From the NCBI GenBank assembly GCA_903822005.1, contig CAIJNL010000018.1, positions 1-64,000 on the forward strand: 64,000 bases of DNA, in the 5' to 3' direction. The notes beneath the pieces were generated by a model that worked only from the letters and a program-made list of their open reading frames with translations, had not been told where the DNA came from and ran no database searches. This stretch comes from an uncultured Nitrospiraceae bacterium. GTDB lineage: Bacteria; Nitrospirota; Thermodesulfovibrionia; Thermodesulfovibrionales; Dissulfurispiraceae. Made by a program: the position numbers and the translations under genes. Positions 7,736 to 17,334 of this stretch are shown piece by piece. Position 1 is the stretch's first letter. Every line of letters begins with the position of its first letter.

Positions 7736-9513
7736 TCTGCGTCCCCCTCAGTCAAATATTTCAATATAGCCGAAGCTGTAACCTCATTTATGCCCTTTAC
7801 CTCGGACAGCTCTTCAAAAGACGCACCCCTTATTTTCTCGATGCTGCCGAAATGGCGCAACAGATCGAGACGTCTCACCCTGCCTACGCCTGGAATTTTT
7901 TCGAGCTGGGACTCGGTAAGGCGCTTGTCCCTCAGCCTGCGGTGGAAGGTTATAACAAAACGATGCGCCTCGTCACGCAGCCTCTTAAGTAATAATGATG
8001 ATCTATTTCTGTCCTCAAGGTCAATCACCGCCCCTCCGGCGAGGAACGCCCTGTCAGGTTTTTTTGCAACCCCGAGGATATCCATGCGTATGCCGGAATC
8101 TTTAAGTGCCCTGCGTGCAATATCCAGCTGCCCTTTTCCCCCGTCAACAACGGCAAGGTCCGGGACCCTGCCGTCAAGGTTGCGCAAAACCCGCACAATG
8201 GTCTCATACAGCATGGCATAGTCATCCATGCCCTCGACCCACTTGATCTTGACATGCCGGTAAAACTCTTTTCTGAATTCTCCCCTTTCCCACCAAATCA
8301 TTGCGCCCGCTGACTCGCTGCCCGAAAGAGTAGAAACGTCGAATACGGCGATAGAACACGGAGGGCTGCTGAGCCCAAAGCGCCCGGCCATGTCTGTGCT
8401 GTCTTCCTCCCTGAAGATCTTCTTCCTCGACGCGAAGTGCAGACGGGCATTTTCGGCCGCCATAAGCAGCAGCTCATGCTTCTTCCCGGTCTTCGGCCGC
8501 AGCACCTTTACCCGTCCGCCCTTTGCTGCCGAAAGCCACTGCATGAGCGCCGGGTTGTCGGCTGGCGCAAAAGGTGTCAGTACAGTCGACGCGGCAAACA
8601 GGCTGCCGGAATAGAAGAGCCTGAAAAAAGAGGCGAGCGCCTCCCTATCTTCAGAACCGAGCTGGTCTTCGATAATAAAATCCTTTGCCCCTGTCATCAT
8701 ACCGTTTCTTATGAAGAGTATGCTGATTGCCGCCTCGCGGCTTTCCTGCTCCCTGAAGAAGCCTACCACGTCAAGGTCGCCCAACTCCGGCGCAATGATC
8801 TTCTGGGACTCGAAGGCCCTCTGCAACCGGGCGATGCTGTCCCGTATCTGCGCGGCCTCTTCGTACAACATGCGCAAAGAGTATTGCCGCATTTTTTTTT
8901 CGAGCTGCCCCAGCAGGCCTTTCTTCTCTCCCTTCAGAAAAAGCACAATATCGCGAACGATCTTCATGTATGCTTTTTGCGTGATATTGCCTGCGCACGG
9001 GGCGTGGCAACGCTTCATCTGATGCTGTATGCATGGTTTTGGAGGCAAGTCAGGACTGCGCTCGCAGATCCTCATCATAAAGTTTTTCCTGATAAAGCCT
9101 ATTGCCTCATACATGGCCTGTGCCGGAATGTAGGGGCCGAAATAAAGGTTGCCGTCATTCGCAATCCTGCGCACTACCTCGACCCGCGGCCACTCCTCCG
9201 TGACCGTCACCTTTATGTAAGGATAATTTTTGTCGTCCCTGAGCACTACGTTGAATCTTGGCCTGTGCTGCTTGATGAGATTCGCCTCGAGGATCCAGGC
9301 CTCAAGCTCATTGCCGGTGACGATGTAAGAAAAGTCTTTTATATCACGCACCATGGAGGACTTGCGGGCATCGAGTCCAGGGGCGTTGCGGAAATAGCTT
9401 TTGAGCCGGTTTCTGAGGTTTTTCGCCTTACCGACGTATATGATCCGCTCTCCGGAAGATTTGAAAAGATAGACCCCCGGTTTTGGCGGCACCTGTGAGA
9501 TATCGATTCCCAT
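7732..9513 (-). CDS. uvrC: Excinuclease ABC subunit C
   Basis: UvrC, the dual-incision nuclease of nucleotide excision repair, about 593 residues and full length. Order of domains: GIY-YIG nuclease (GVYLF...IIYVGKAKNLRNR), Cys-rich segment, UVR coiled coil that contacts UvrB, RNase H-like endonuclease (AVVDGGKGQL), and C-terminal tandem helix-hairpin-helix (LEKIPGVGRVR, then EVKGINEVTA). I place the start at ATG 9513 (MGIDISQVPP), where homology begins. A longer frame reaches 9714 but would run into the divergent PBP1A gene. It leads the uvrC-pfkB pair. Confidence 0.95.
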   Translation of the reverse strand: MGIDISQVPPKPGVYLFKSSGERIIYVGKAKNLRNRLKSYFRNAPGLDARKSSMVRDIKDFSYIVTGNELEAWILEANLIKQHRPRFNVVLRDDKNYPYIKVTVTEEWPRVEVVRRIANDGNLYFGPYIPAQAMYEAIGFIRKNFMMRICERSPDLPPKPCIQHQMKRCHAPCAGNITQKAYMKIVRDIVLFLKGEKKGLLGQLEKKMRQYSLRMLYEEAAQIRDSIARLQRAFESQKIIAPELGDLDVVGFFREQESREAAISILFIRNGMMTGAKDFIIEDQLGSEDREALASFFRLFYSGSLFAASTVLTPFAPADNPALMQWLSAAKGGRVKVLRPKTGKKHELLLMAAENARLHFASRKKIFREEDSTDMAGRFGLSSPPCSIAVFDVSTLSGSESAGAMIWWERGEFRKEFYRHVKIKWVEGMDDYAMLYETIVRVLRNLDGRVPDLAVVDGGKGQLDIARRALKDSGIRMDILGVAKKPDRAFLAGGAVIDLEDRNRSSLLLKRLRDEAHRFVITFHRRLRDKRLTESQLEKIPGVGRVRRLDLLRHFGSIEKIRGASFEELSEVKGINEVTASAILKYLTEGDAE

Positions 9514-9580
9514 AGGATAAATATAACACAACGGCGGCAAGGGACTCTCCAATAACCTGTTGCAGTTGATATAATAAGGG

Positions 9581-11380
9581 ATGCGGTTGCCAAGATGGAT
9601 AAAGCTGACGCTTTTCTTTGCTGCGATGCTCGCTATAGGCGGAGCCGGTGGATACGTATATTCTCTCTTCTCCGATCTTCCTGACATAAGTAAACTGGAG
9701 GGCTTCAATCCCATTGAATCGTCTATTGTCTATTCCTCGGACGGTCGGGTCCTGAGCGAATTTTATGTCGAACGTCGGACCTATATCCCATATTACAAGA
9801 TCCCCATCAGGATCAAGCAGGCCTTTATCGCGATTGAAGACCGCAGGTTCTACTCCCATCACGGCATCGATTTTTTCGGCATACTGCGCGCTATTTACAA
9901 GGACATAAGGGCCCAGGGCATGGTGGAGGGAGGCAGTACCATCACGCAACAGCTCGCGAAGATGCTTTTCCTGAAGCCCGAAAAGAGCATCAAGAGAAAG
10001 ATCAAGGAAGCGATAATCTCTATTCAGCTCGAAAAGCGCTATACAAAAGAGGAAATACTCGGGATGTATCTTAACCAGATTTATTTCGGGACAAGGGCAT
10101 ATGGCATTGATGCCGCGGCCAGCACATATTTCGGCAAATCCGCCGATCAACTCACTGTAAGCGAGATAGCTCTCATTGCCGGCTTGCAGAAGGCGCCTTC
10201 CGCATATTCGCCTTTCAAGCGGCCCGAAAAGGCAATGGCCCGCAGGGAGCTGGTATTGAAAAAGATGCTTGATGACGAGTTCATCACACAGCCGGAATAT
10301 GAGAAAGCGCGGCTGGAACCGTTGCCGGTTAAGCCTTTTTTCCGCAAGTTCGAGGCGCCGTACTTTGTGGAGAGTCTGCGTCAGCAGCTTGAGGAATTGT
10401 ATCCCGACATTTATACGGGCGGTTACAGGATACATTCCACCGTTGACTCCGGCATGCAAAAAGCAGCGGAAGAGGCCGTTGCCAACGGCATAACCGCGAT
10501 AAATAAACGTGTCAAGCCTGGCGTTCAGGCTGCCCTTATAGCAATAGACATCAGAAACGGCCATATAAAGGCGCTTGTGGGCGGGACTGATTTTTGGGAG
10601 ACCCAGTTCAACAGGGCGACGATGGCGGTGCGCCAGCCCGGCTCTGCCTTTAAGCCGTTCGTATATGCCACGGCACTCGAAAAGGGAATGAACGAAGAGA
10701 GCACCATAGTAGACGGCCCGATAAGCTTTCCCGGCGGGAAGGCCGGAAAGTCGTGGTCCCCTAAAAACTATGACGGCAAATATCATGGTGCCGTGACCCT
10801 GAAAACGGCCCTGGCCCTGTCACTAAATACTGCCACGGTAAGGCTCGCAAGCCAGGTCGGCATCAGGGACGTAGTCGATACAGCAGCCAGGAGCGGCATA
10901 AAGAGCCACATCGATCCATTCCTTTCCGCGGCCCTTGGCGCGGCCGATGTTACACCACTTGAACTGACGGCCGCCTATATGGCCTTTGCCACAGGTAAAA
11001 AAATAGAGCCGCTCTATTACAGTCGGCTTACGAGCCGTGACGGTTTTGTTATCGAGGAGGTTGAATCCCCTGCCCAAGAGGTCTTCAGCGACAAGACAGT
11101 TGCGCAGATGAAAGGGATGCTGAGGGCAGTTGTCGAGCATGGAACCGCTGCGAGCGCCAGGGAAATAAGACGAATGGTATATGGAAAGACAGGCACTACC
11201 AATAATTTTTCGGATGCCTGGTTTATCGGATTTGACGATTCCCTTGTTGTTGGCGTATGGGTCGGCAGAGACAATCATATTCCCATTGGCAGCAAAGAGG
11301 CCGGCGCCCGCACGGCCCTTCCGATCTGGATAGATTTCATGAAAAAAATAGATGCCCGCCCGAATGCGAAGCATCAATAA
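9581..11380 (+). CDS. mrcA: Penicillin-binding protein 1A (bifunctional transglycosylase/transpeptidase)
   Basis: 599 residues. A single N-terminal membrane anchor is at about 8-30. A GT51 glycosyltransferase domain follows (EDRRFYSHHG with the catalytic Glu, then GGSTITQQLAK). The transpeptidase domain carries SAFK (active-site Ser), SLN and KTGTT motifs. It polymerises and cross-links peptidoglycan in the periplasm. The protein is short for class A PBPs: it lacks a clear OB-fold insert and any long C-terminal tail. It is divergent from uvrC, with a 67-base shared promoter region. Confidence 0.93.
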   Translation: MRLPRWIKLTLFFAAMLAIGGAGGYVYSLFSDLPDISKLEGFNPIESSIVYSSDGRVLSEFYVERRTYIPYYKIPIRIKQAFIAIEDRRFYSHHGIDFFGILRAIYKDIRAQGMVEGGSTITQQLAKMLFLKPEKSIKRKIKEAIISIQLEKRYTKEEILGMYLNQIYFGTRAYGIDAAASTYFGKSADQLTVSEIALIAGLQKAPSAYSPFKRPEKAMARRELVLKKMLDDEFITQPEYEKARLEPLPVKPFFRKFEAPYFVESLRQQLEELYPDIYTGGYRIHSTVDSGMQKAAEEAVANGITAINKRVKPGVQAALIAIDIRNGHIKALVGGTDFWETQFNRATMAVRQPGSAFKPFVYATALEKGMNEESTIVDGPISFPGGKAGKSWSPKNYDGKYHGAVTLKTALALSLNTATVRLASQVGIRDVVDTAARSGIKSHIDPFLSAALGAADVTPLELTAAYMAFATGKKIEPLYYSRLTSRDGFVIEEVESPAQEVFSDKTVAQMKGMLRAVVEHGTAASAREIRRMVYGKTGTTNNFSDAWFIGFDDSLVVGVWVGRDNHIPIGSKEAGARTALPIWIDFMKKIDARPNAKHQ

Positions 11381-11465
11381 TCTTTTTTGATTCTCACCAA
11401 TATTTTATTCCCCTTTTCATTAACGACGATATATTTATGAATTCTAATCTTCCGGCATGTATATA

Positions 11466-11482
11466 CCGGTGATTTTGGACAC
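11466..11482 (+). repeat. Single unit resembling the IS21-like end repeats
   Basis: CCGGTGATTTTGGACAC matches the first unit of the array at 34479 (CCGGTCATTTTGGACAC) at 16 of 17 bases. It lies in a 262-base intergenic region with no other recognisable element. It may be a relic of an insertion sequence end, or chance. Confidence 0.3.
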
Positions 11483-11642
11483 GGCATATCAAGTAAGCAA
11501 TCCAGCTGGGTTGGTGAGATTTCTTACAGAAGCCTTGATCTGAGACAAACATTCCAAAACTGTAGAGAACAAGCGAAAATGTGCGGCGGTGATTTGTCCG
11601 GTACGCTCGCAATCCCAATATAATTCGTGTCTGGCGCCAAGC

Positions 11643-12131
11643 TCAGGAGTGCGGGCGGGACTCGTCTACCGGAGCGTCAGGTTCGGCTGTTTTTGGTTTC
11701 GCTATGAAGGCTTGTTTTGTATTTCTATCAAAGCCGGCTGATTCATAGAATCTGTATGTTGCCTCGTTCTTTCGTCCCGTAAGGAGCATCACCTTATAAC
11801 ATCCTTGTCGCCACGCATGGTCCAAAGCGTGCTGTAAAACTTTTCTTCCAAAACCGCGTCTTCGAAAAGCTGAGTGTGTAACTACATTCTCAATGATTCC
11901 GTATGGCCGGCAGCCTCGCGTCAGATTTGGAATTATGCAAAGAATGCACGAAGACACGATGACCCCGTCCTGAAAAACGCCGAAGCATTTGTGATTGGGG
12001 TCGCCCTGAATTTTTTGCCAAGTCCTCTCCAGAACATCTGACGCTGGCAGCGGATCATCTGTCTCGTGGAGATGACGATATAGCCCCAGAAGCTGAATCA
12101 GCTCGGATTTTCTGATCGGCCGAATTTCCAT
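11643..12131 (-). CDS. GNAT family N-acetyltransferase
   Basis: 162 residues, one GNAT domain. Motif A is clear as the acetyl-CoA pyrophosphate loop RRRGFGRKVL, preceded by the ENVVTH strand, and motif B by NEATYRFYESAGF. It transfers an acetyl group from acetyl-CoA to an amine of unknown identity. The C-terminal tail is charged and probably unstructured. It is a stand-alone gene with no informative neighbour. Confidence 0.85.
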   Translation of the reverse strand: MEIRPIRKSELIQLLGLYRHLHETDDPLPASDVLERTWQKIQGDPNHKCFGVFQDGVIVSSCILCIIPNLTRGCRPYGIIENVVTHSAFRRRGFGRKVLQHALDHAWRQGCYKVMLLTGRKNEATYRFYESAGFDRNTKQAFIAKPKTAEPDAPVDESRPHS

Positions 12132-12286
12132 ATATTTTTATGACGAAAAATTATTATATGAACTATTTCATTATTGTTAACAGTATATCACAAAAAGAAA
12201 TTACTTTAGATAATAAACACTTTCTATGAAATGCGGTACCTAACGATTGTCAGTAGCAATCTATTACACAACTAGACTCGCCACAT

Positions 12287-12309
12287 AAAACCCAATGTTT
12301 GAGGGTTTT
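12287..12309 (-). terminator. Possible terminator of the nitroreductase gene
   Basis: AAAACCC and GGGTTTT form a 7-base stem around a 9-base loop that overlaps the nitroreductase stop codon. Read on the minus strand, the U-run is part of the stem. A weak terminator. Confidence 0.35.
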
Positions 12310-12883
12310 AAAAGTTAATGACTACATCTTTAAGTTTCCGTTTCGGCACGTGATGGACCTGATTATTATCGCGCCAGTATTTAATGTCATCCCCTGGGTC
12401 AATCTCGTCTATGACCACCTTCTCTTTGGGCCTGCCTAGAGCCACCGCTAGAAGTATTTCATATGTCCCGGGGAGACCAAGCGTCTCAAGCAACTGCTCT
12501 CTCTTTATATTGAGAAACATGCAGCCACCGAGCCCTATTTCAGTCGCCCCGAGGAGGATAGCATGGGCGGCAATACCATGGTCGATGCCGCCGTACATTT
12601 TATAGTCTTTATCCTGCAACAGTATGATATATCCGGACGGCCTTTCTCCGGGAGAAGGTGTACCCTGTTCTTTCAGATACATCCCCCATAAGAGGGCTGG
12701 GAATATCTTTTCGTTTAGCGACTTGTCGCAAGAGATAAAATACTTCAGTGCCTGGACATTGGCTCCGCAAGCCGAAAGCCTTGCGTAGTCAACGAGCGTG
12801 AGCAGAGTATCTCTGGCGATAAGATCATTTTCATAAAAGCGCCGATAACTGCGGCTTCCCCTTACCATATCCTTAAATGTCAT
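12308..12883 (-). CDS. Nitroreductase-family protein
   Basis: 191 residues of the FMN-dependent nitroreductase superfamily. The SRSYRRF segment near residue 10 corresponds to the phosphate-binding RRSxRxF motif. GGIDHGIAAHAILLGATEIGLGG is the central helix and turn found in the small anaerobic subgroup, and ALGRPKEK closes the domain. It probably reduces nitro or other electron-poor compounds with NAD(P)H, as a dimer. The natural substrate is unknown. Confidence 0.85.
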   Translation of the reverse strand: MTFKDMVRGSRSYRRFYENDLIARDTLLTLVDYARLSACGANVQALKYFISCDKSLNEKIFPALLWGMYLKEQGTPSPGERPSGYIILLQDKDYKMYGGIDHGIAAHAILLGATEIGLGGCMFLNIKREQLLETLGLPGTYEILLAVALGRPKEKVVIDEIDPGDDIKYWRDNNQVHHVPKRKLKDVVINF

Positions 12884-13273
12884 CTGCGTCCCTCCCTATT
12901 GGATCATAATTTGCCCCTCATCAACATCAGCAGGTTATGTCCTATCATAGATGAATTGATCTATTAAAAGTATATACCTTGGCGGTATCATTTTCCGCAA
13001 GCACTGCATGCCTCCCACGCAATAAAGGTTTGCCGAATTATTTCTGTAATCCTCATATTCCTGCTGCTATGAGACCTGCACGTTATTAGTGGCAATTTGC
13101 TATGACCTTGTGATAGAAACAGATACGAATTATAGTTATTTTGTATATACGGTGGATATACTATTGTATGGAATTGAAAGGAGACACTATGCGCTCTTTT
13201 TTCGGTCAACCTGTTTTGCGCGCATTCTGCTTCCACTATGTTTGAAGTGCTCGGAATGCACTAATCAACCAGT
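12884..13273. other. Intergenic stretch with a promoter-like site and mini-ORF
   Basis: About 390 bases without a full gene. It contains a sigma-70-like promoter (TTGTGA at 13108, TATAGT at 13131, 17-base spacer). A very good ribosome binding site (AAAGGAGA) precedes an 18-codon reading frame at 13189-13245. No homology is recognisable for the mini-ORF. Confidence 0.45.
13189..13245 (+). CDS. 18-residue mini-ORF with strong ribosome binding site
   Basis: ATG at 13189 is preceded at 6 bases by AAAGGAGA, the best Shine-Dalgarno in this stretch, and by a promoter-like pair at 13108/13131. The frame encodes MRSFFGQPVLRAFCFHYV and stops at TGA 13243. It could be a leader peptide, a small protein or the decayed 5' end of a lost gene. 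I recognise no family. Confidence 0.25.
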   Translation: MRSFFGQPVLRAFCFHYV

Positions 13274-13304
13274 AAAAAAGGGGCAGTGAGGTGATCACTG
13301 CCCC
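13274..13304 (-). terminator. Intrinsic terminator of the MBL-fold hydrolase gene
   Basis: Perfect 10-base stem GGGGCAGTGA/TCACTGCCCC with a 5-base loop. The A6 run on its left reads as a U-tract on the minus strand. It follows the hydrolase stop by about 25 bases. Confidence 0.88.
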
Positions 13305-13329
13305 GCATCTCATGTTTTGCGATTTACTG

Positions 13330-14274
13330 TCAGGCCAATTTGGTTATGTTTTCAGCCACTTTCGGATAATTGCTTAGCATCAGTGCATCATGGCCCGGAA
13401 AGAGATTTTCTATGGGCGCCCTGGCGCGGAGCTTATCATAAGACTTGAGCCAGGTCACCATGTCTGCAATTATGCTGCTTGGCATGTCATCTCTGAAACT
13501 TCTTGCAATGTGTGCGCTGTCCGAAGCCACAACCGCCGATCCCTTGGCAGTATTCAGCAGCACTCCCTGGAGACCAGGTGAATGGCCCGGGACCAGCAGC
13601 AGCTCCATATCGGGGCCGATTACCCTGTCGCCATCCAGCATTACAAGGCGCTGCCCCCCTGCAAGGTCAGTCAGCCCTTTGTTGCCAAGATCATACCGGG
13701 ACCTTTTAAAGGGTGGCCTGCGTGAAATGGGATTGTTGACCCAGAAGTCGTACTCGCTTTTCTGGACATAGAATGTGGCGTTGGGATAGAGCTGCGGGAA
13801 ATTCTCCATGCCGCCAACATGGTCAAAATGCATGTGTGTCATAATTACCTTTGTAACCTCTTCGCGCTTTACACCAAGCCTGGCCACAAGCTGCTCAGGC
13901 GGCACGAAGCCCTTGAGTTTCAGTTCCCTGGCCAGAGTTGGCCCCGTTCCAGTATCTACCAGGGTGGTTTCACCATCTTTGTTCCTGATGGCCCAGATAT
14001 AATAATTGATCGAAATGTTCTCTTCCCAGCCAGTCTGGTTTAAAGCCTTTGCAAGCTTCATATCGAACGGTCCCGCATACCTTAGGGCGAAGACTTCGTA
14101 GACCTCTTGTGCGCCGGATGACTTCGCTTTTCCAGCTTTGCCTTCCTCCGCCAAAGCTGGAACAGTTCCCGTTACAGCAGCAGCACCCAGTACAAGCGAA
14201 AGTGTTTTGATAAACTGCCGTCGATCCATTTCATCCATGTCAGCCTCCATTGCGGGGTTTCCCGGAATGCTCAT
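13330..14274 (-). CDS. Exported MBL-fold metallo-hydrolase, AHL lactonase-like
   Basis: 314 residues at most. Near the N-terminus DRRQFIKTLS plus a hydrophobic stretch ending in PALA looks like a Tat signal; starts at 14238 or 14229 would put it at the very N-terminus. The mature part is a metallo-beta-lactamase fold with the zinc motif THMHFDHVGG, the second-site Asp in VASDSAH and a late GHD. The order resembles the N-acyl homoserine lactonase subgroup, but other lactones or esters are possible. It ends at a strong terminator and appears monocistronic. Confidence 0.82.
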   Translation of the reverse strand: MSIPGNPAMEADMDEMDRRQFIKTLSLVLGAAAVTGTVPALAEEGKAGKAKSSGAQEVYEVFALRYAGPFDMKLAKALNQTGWEENISINYYIWAIRNKDGETTLVDTGTGPTLARELKLKGFVPPEQLVARLGVKREEVTKVIMTHMHFDHVGGMENFPQLYPNATFYVQKSEYDFWVNNPISRRPPFKRSRYDLGNKGLTDLAGGQRLVMLDGDRVIGPDMELLLVPGHSPGLQGVLLNTAKGSAVVASDSAHIARSFRDDMPSSIIADMVTWLKSYDKLRARAPIENLFPGHDALMLSNYPKVAENITKLA

Positions 14275-14557
14275 TCCCGGTTAGTTGTCTTCAGTTATAT
14301 TGCGTCTGCCATAAAAATGTTTTTAGAATGCCCAAAATTCCCCTTTGATCAATTTATCTATGAGGAAGTAAACTGGCTATGCGGATTATACCAGATTCCT
14401 CTTGTGCTGCAAAAGGCGCTAAAAGCTTCAGGGCTTCTTTCATAATGCGGGTTGAATCGGATTGCCTGGCCGGATTAGTCCGGTGTCACAGCAATTTGCA
14501 AGCGAGTCTATTTCATGATAAATTTATAATACTAGATGCAAGTAGAGGAGGATTGAC

Positions 14558-14878
14558 ATGGAAACTAGAAATGAGATCGAGAAGCTTGCTTATGAGATCT
14601 TTGAGATGAGCGGCCGTATCCCCGGCCGTGAAATGGACCACTGGTTTGAGGCTGAGAGAATAGTTCATTCAAGAAATTCCGCAGCAATAAAAAATTTGGA
14701 GCCGGCGGCTCAAAAGGGTGCTGCGCAAAAAAGTCCCGTAAGGAAAGGCACTGTCAAGACCGAAGGAAAGACCTCAAAGACAGGGACAGCTTCAACCAGG
14801 ACCTCTGCTCCGCCAAAGGCCGTGTCGGCGGCCAAATCAAAGAAGACTAAGGCGGACAAGACGGCGTCAATGCAGTAA
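14558..14878 (+). CDS. DUF2934 protein with basic tail
   Basis: 106 residues. The first 40 match DUF2934 (AYEIFEMSGRIPGREMDHW, then EAERIV). The remaining 60 are a Lys/Ala/Ser/Thr-rich, low-complexity basic tail, which could bind nucleic acid. The function of DUF2934 is unknown. A GAGGAGG-like ribosome binding site (AGAGGAGGATTGAC) precedes the ATG. Confidence 0.75.
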   Translation: METRNEIEKLAYEIFEMSGRIPGREMDHWFEAERIVHSRNSAAIKNLEPAAQKGAAQKSPVRKGTVKTEGKTSKTGTASTRTSAPPKAVSAAKSKKTKADKTASMQ

Positions 14879-14950
14879 ACTCATGCCGGCGGCGCTCTGC
14901 AAACCAATCATTGATTCGCAGCATCCGATGATAAACGCACTCTTGTATAA

Positions 14951-15976
14951 ATGAATGCTGATACTATAAAGGAAGCTTTTTTCTACGACAAGATCGGCAA
15001 GGGTGACGTAAAATGCCGCCTCTGCTGCCAGTATTGCGTGATTTCTCCCGGCAAAAGGGGCCTCTGCGCTGTCAGGGAGAACAGGGACGGTGTCCTATAC
15101 TCTCTTGTCTATGGGAAAATAGCCGCTCGACATGTAGATCCCATCGAGAAAAAACCGCTGTTCCACTTTTATCCCGGATCACGCTCGTTTTCCGTGGCGA
15201 CTGTTGGCTGCAACTTCAGATGCATGCACTGCCAGAACTACGACATGTCCGAATACCCTAGGCTGCGCCCCGACATACCCGGCATCGATATGACACCAGA
15301 GCAGGTTGTCAGTGAAGCTGTAAATTCGGGATGCAAAAGCATCTCATACACTTATACAGAACCTACCGTCTTTATGGAATTTGCCCTTGACTGCGCAAAG
15401 CTGGCACGCGATAAGGGCCTGAAAAATGTTTTTGTAAGCAACGGGTATACATCGCCGTATGCCATTCGTGCCATAGCGCCGTATCTGGATGCAAACAATA
15501 TTGATCTCAAGGGCGATGACAACTTTTACAAGAAAGTAGCCGGGGCCAGGCTGCAACCCGTGCTCGACACGATCAAGCTAATGAAGGAGCTGGGAGTATG
15601 GGTGGAGATAACCACGCTTATTATTCCCGACTATAATGACTCTGATGAATTTCTTCAATGGACAGCCGGTTTCATAAAGTCGGTCGATCCGGCCATCCCC
15701 TGGCATGTGTCGCAGTTTCATCCAACATACAAACTGCTGGACAAGCCGCGCACGCCTCTGAGCAGCCTGAGCAGAGCCCGGGAAATAGGCCTTGCGGCAG
15801 GGCTGAAATACGTTTATGAAGGAAATGTCCCTGGCAGGGGCGGAGAAAATACCTACTGTGATTCCTGCGGCAGGCTGCTTATCGAGCGAGTCGGATTCTC
15901 ACTCAATAAAATCGGTCTTAAAGATTCGCATTGTCCCGCCTGCGGAACAATTGTTGATGGGATTGGAATGCCCTGA
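14951..15976 (+). CDS. amrS: AmmeMemoRadiSam-type radical SAM enzyme
   Basis: 341 residues. The radical SAM cluster motif is GCNFRCMHCQN, near residue 84. An N-terminal Cys-rich segment (CRLCCQYC) and a C-terminal four-cysteine zinc-ribbon-like segment (CDSCG...CPACG) are typical of AmrS, which was long annotated as a pyruvate-formate lyase activating enzyme. The partners Memo and AMMECR1 usually accompany it but are not in this window. The reaction of the AmrS family is unresolved in my knowledge. Confidence 0.88.
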   Translation: MNADTIKEAFFYDKIGKGDVKCRLCCQYCVISPGKRGLCAVRENRDGVLYSLVYGKIAARHVDPIEKKPLFHFYPGSRSFSVATVGCNFRCMHCQNYDMSEYPRLRPDIPGIDMTPEQVVSEAVNSGCKSISYTYTEPTVFMEFALDCAKLARDKGLKNVFVSNGYTSPYAIRAIAPYLDANNIDLKGDDNFYKKVAGARLQPVLDTIKLMKELGVWVEITTLIIPDYNDSDEFLQWTAGFIKSVDPAIPWHVSQFHPTYKLLDKPRTPLSSLSRAREIGLAAGLKYVYEGNVPGRGGENTYCDSCGRLLIERVGFSLNKIGLKDSHCPACGTIVDGIGMP

Positions 15977-16050
15977 CATCTGCATTTTTTATTTGTGCCT
16001 TTCTTCTTATAGCACTGCTTTGACGATTGCTTCTCGGTTATAATTCAGAT

Positions 16051-17334
16051 ATGCCTGACAAACGTGCAAAAGGTCCGAGAAAGACCTACATTTATATCGC
16101 CGTTGTATTAATTGCGGCCTCTGTTGCAATCCTTCTCAGCACGGTGATCATCTATCGTAACTCTTTGAACGCGGCTGATGAGTCGCTGCGGCTTCAGGCG
16201 CTCGGCATAGCGGCCAGCCTTGAGCCCTCTCTGCAGAGCATAAAGGGCAAGGGCGGTATTTTTTCCGACATCCTCACTGGTGCCTCATGGGAAGGGATCG
16301 CCTATATCGCGCTCTATGATAAAAGCGGACTCACCCTGCTGCATTCAAACGAGGCGCTTGTCGGACGCTCTTCCGATGTTCCTGAGATAAAGCTTGCTGC
16401 GGAACAGAACAGGCCTGTATATGGCTATACAACCCTCCTGACCGAAGAAAAGGTATTCGTAATGGACTACCCTATGCACGTTAAGGATACGCTCCATATA
16501 CTCAGGGTCGCGCTCCATCCATATCCGGCGCAGGACATTGTCAGGCAGGCCAGTCTACAGGCCGTAAGCGTTTCGCTAATCGTCCTTTTCCTCTGGATAG
16601 TAGGGTTCTTCTTTATCAGGGCCGTCAAAAGATCCGATGAACTGACCGCCATGATGGCCGAAAAAGAACACCTCGCTGTCATAGGTGAAATGTCTGCCGT
16701 GCTTGCCCATGAGATAAGGAACCCTCTGGGCAGCATCAAGGGGTTCGCGCAATATCTTGTGGAAAACAGTCATTCCGGCAGTGAAGAACTGAAGGTGATC
16801 ATCAATGAGGCAAGGCGCCTTGAGCGCCTGACTGAAGACCTGCTTTTATATGCCCGACCCGCAGGAGCAAAGCCGGAGGAATTTGAACTTCGCGAACTTG
16901 TTCACGAAACGGTCCGTGCCGCTGCCGCATCAGATCGCATTAACCAACTCGCCATGACCCTGACTGCAGACGTGCCTGATGGATTGATGATTGTTACTGA
17001 CAGGGGCATGCTCAAGCAGGTGCTCTCTAATGTAATTCAAAACTCAGTAGAGGCCACGGGCAGGGATGGCAGCATTGTAATCAGTGCCTCGCTTGGCGGG
17101 AACAAAATCAAAATAGCGGTCAGCGACAGTGGCGAGGGCATGAGCAGCGAGACAAAAGAGAGGGCCTTTGACTCCTTCTTTACCACAAAGGCCAAAGGCA
17201 CCGGCCTCGGGCTGGCCATTGTCGCAAAGCTGATTAAAAACCTTGGCGGACAGGTGCAGGTCGAGAGCGCTCCGGGCAGGGGGACTGTTATTACCATGAC
17301 ACTATCGGCTAAATTAGAGACTGGCCATGAATAA
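16051..17334 (+). CDS. Membrane sensor histidine kinase (NtrB/ZraS-like)
   Basis: About 427 residues. Two membrane segments (about residues 14-38 and 178-200) enclose a periplasmic sensor domain. A HisKA domain follows, with the phospho-accepting His in LAHEIRNPLGSIKG, then an HATPase domain with the N box (NVIQNSVEAT), DSGEGM and GTGLGLAI. The ATG at 16051 is preferred to a TTG at 16027. It overlaps the downstream response regulator by 8 bases, so the two form a pair. The signal is unknown. Confidence 0.9.
   Translation: MPDKRAKGPRKTYIYIAVVLIAASVAILLSTVIIYRNSLNAADESLRLQALGIAASLEPSLQSIKGKGGIFSDILTGASWEGIAYIALYDKSGLTLLHSNEALVGRSSDVPEIKLAAEQNRPVYGYTTLLTEEKVFVMDYPMHVKDTLHILRVALHPYPAQDIVRQASLQAVSVSLIVLFLWIVGFFFIRAVKRSDELTAMMAEKEHLAVIGEMSAVLAHEIRNPLGSIKGFAQYLVENSHSGSEELKVIINEARRLERLTEDLLLYARPAGAKPEEFELRELVHETVRAAAASDRINQLAMTLTADVPDGLMIVTDRGMLKQVLSNVIQNSVEATGRDGSIVISASLGGNKIKIAVSDSGEGMSSETKERAFDSFFTTKAKGTGLGLAIVAKLIKNLGGQVQVESAPGRGTVITMTLSAKLETGHE

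Noticed and set aside
8437-9498. 353-codon plus-strand frame opposite uvrC
   Set aside because: Lies fully antisense to a clear UvrC with all domains; no recognisable domain of its own.
9428-10786. 452-codon minus-strand frame opposite the PBP1A gene
   Set aside because: Antisense to the GT51 and transpeptidase motifs; no family features. Shadow frame.
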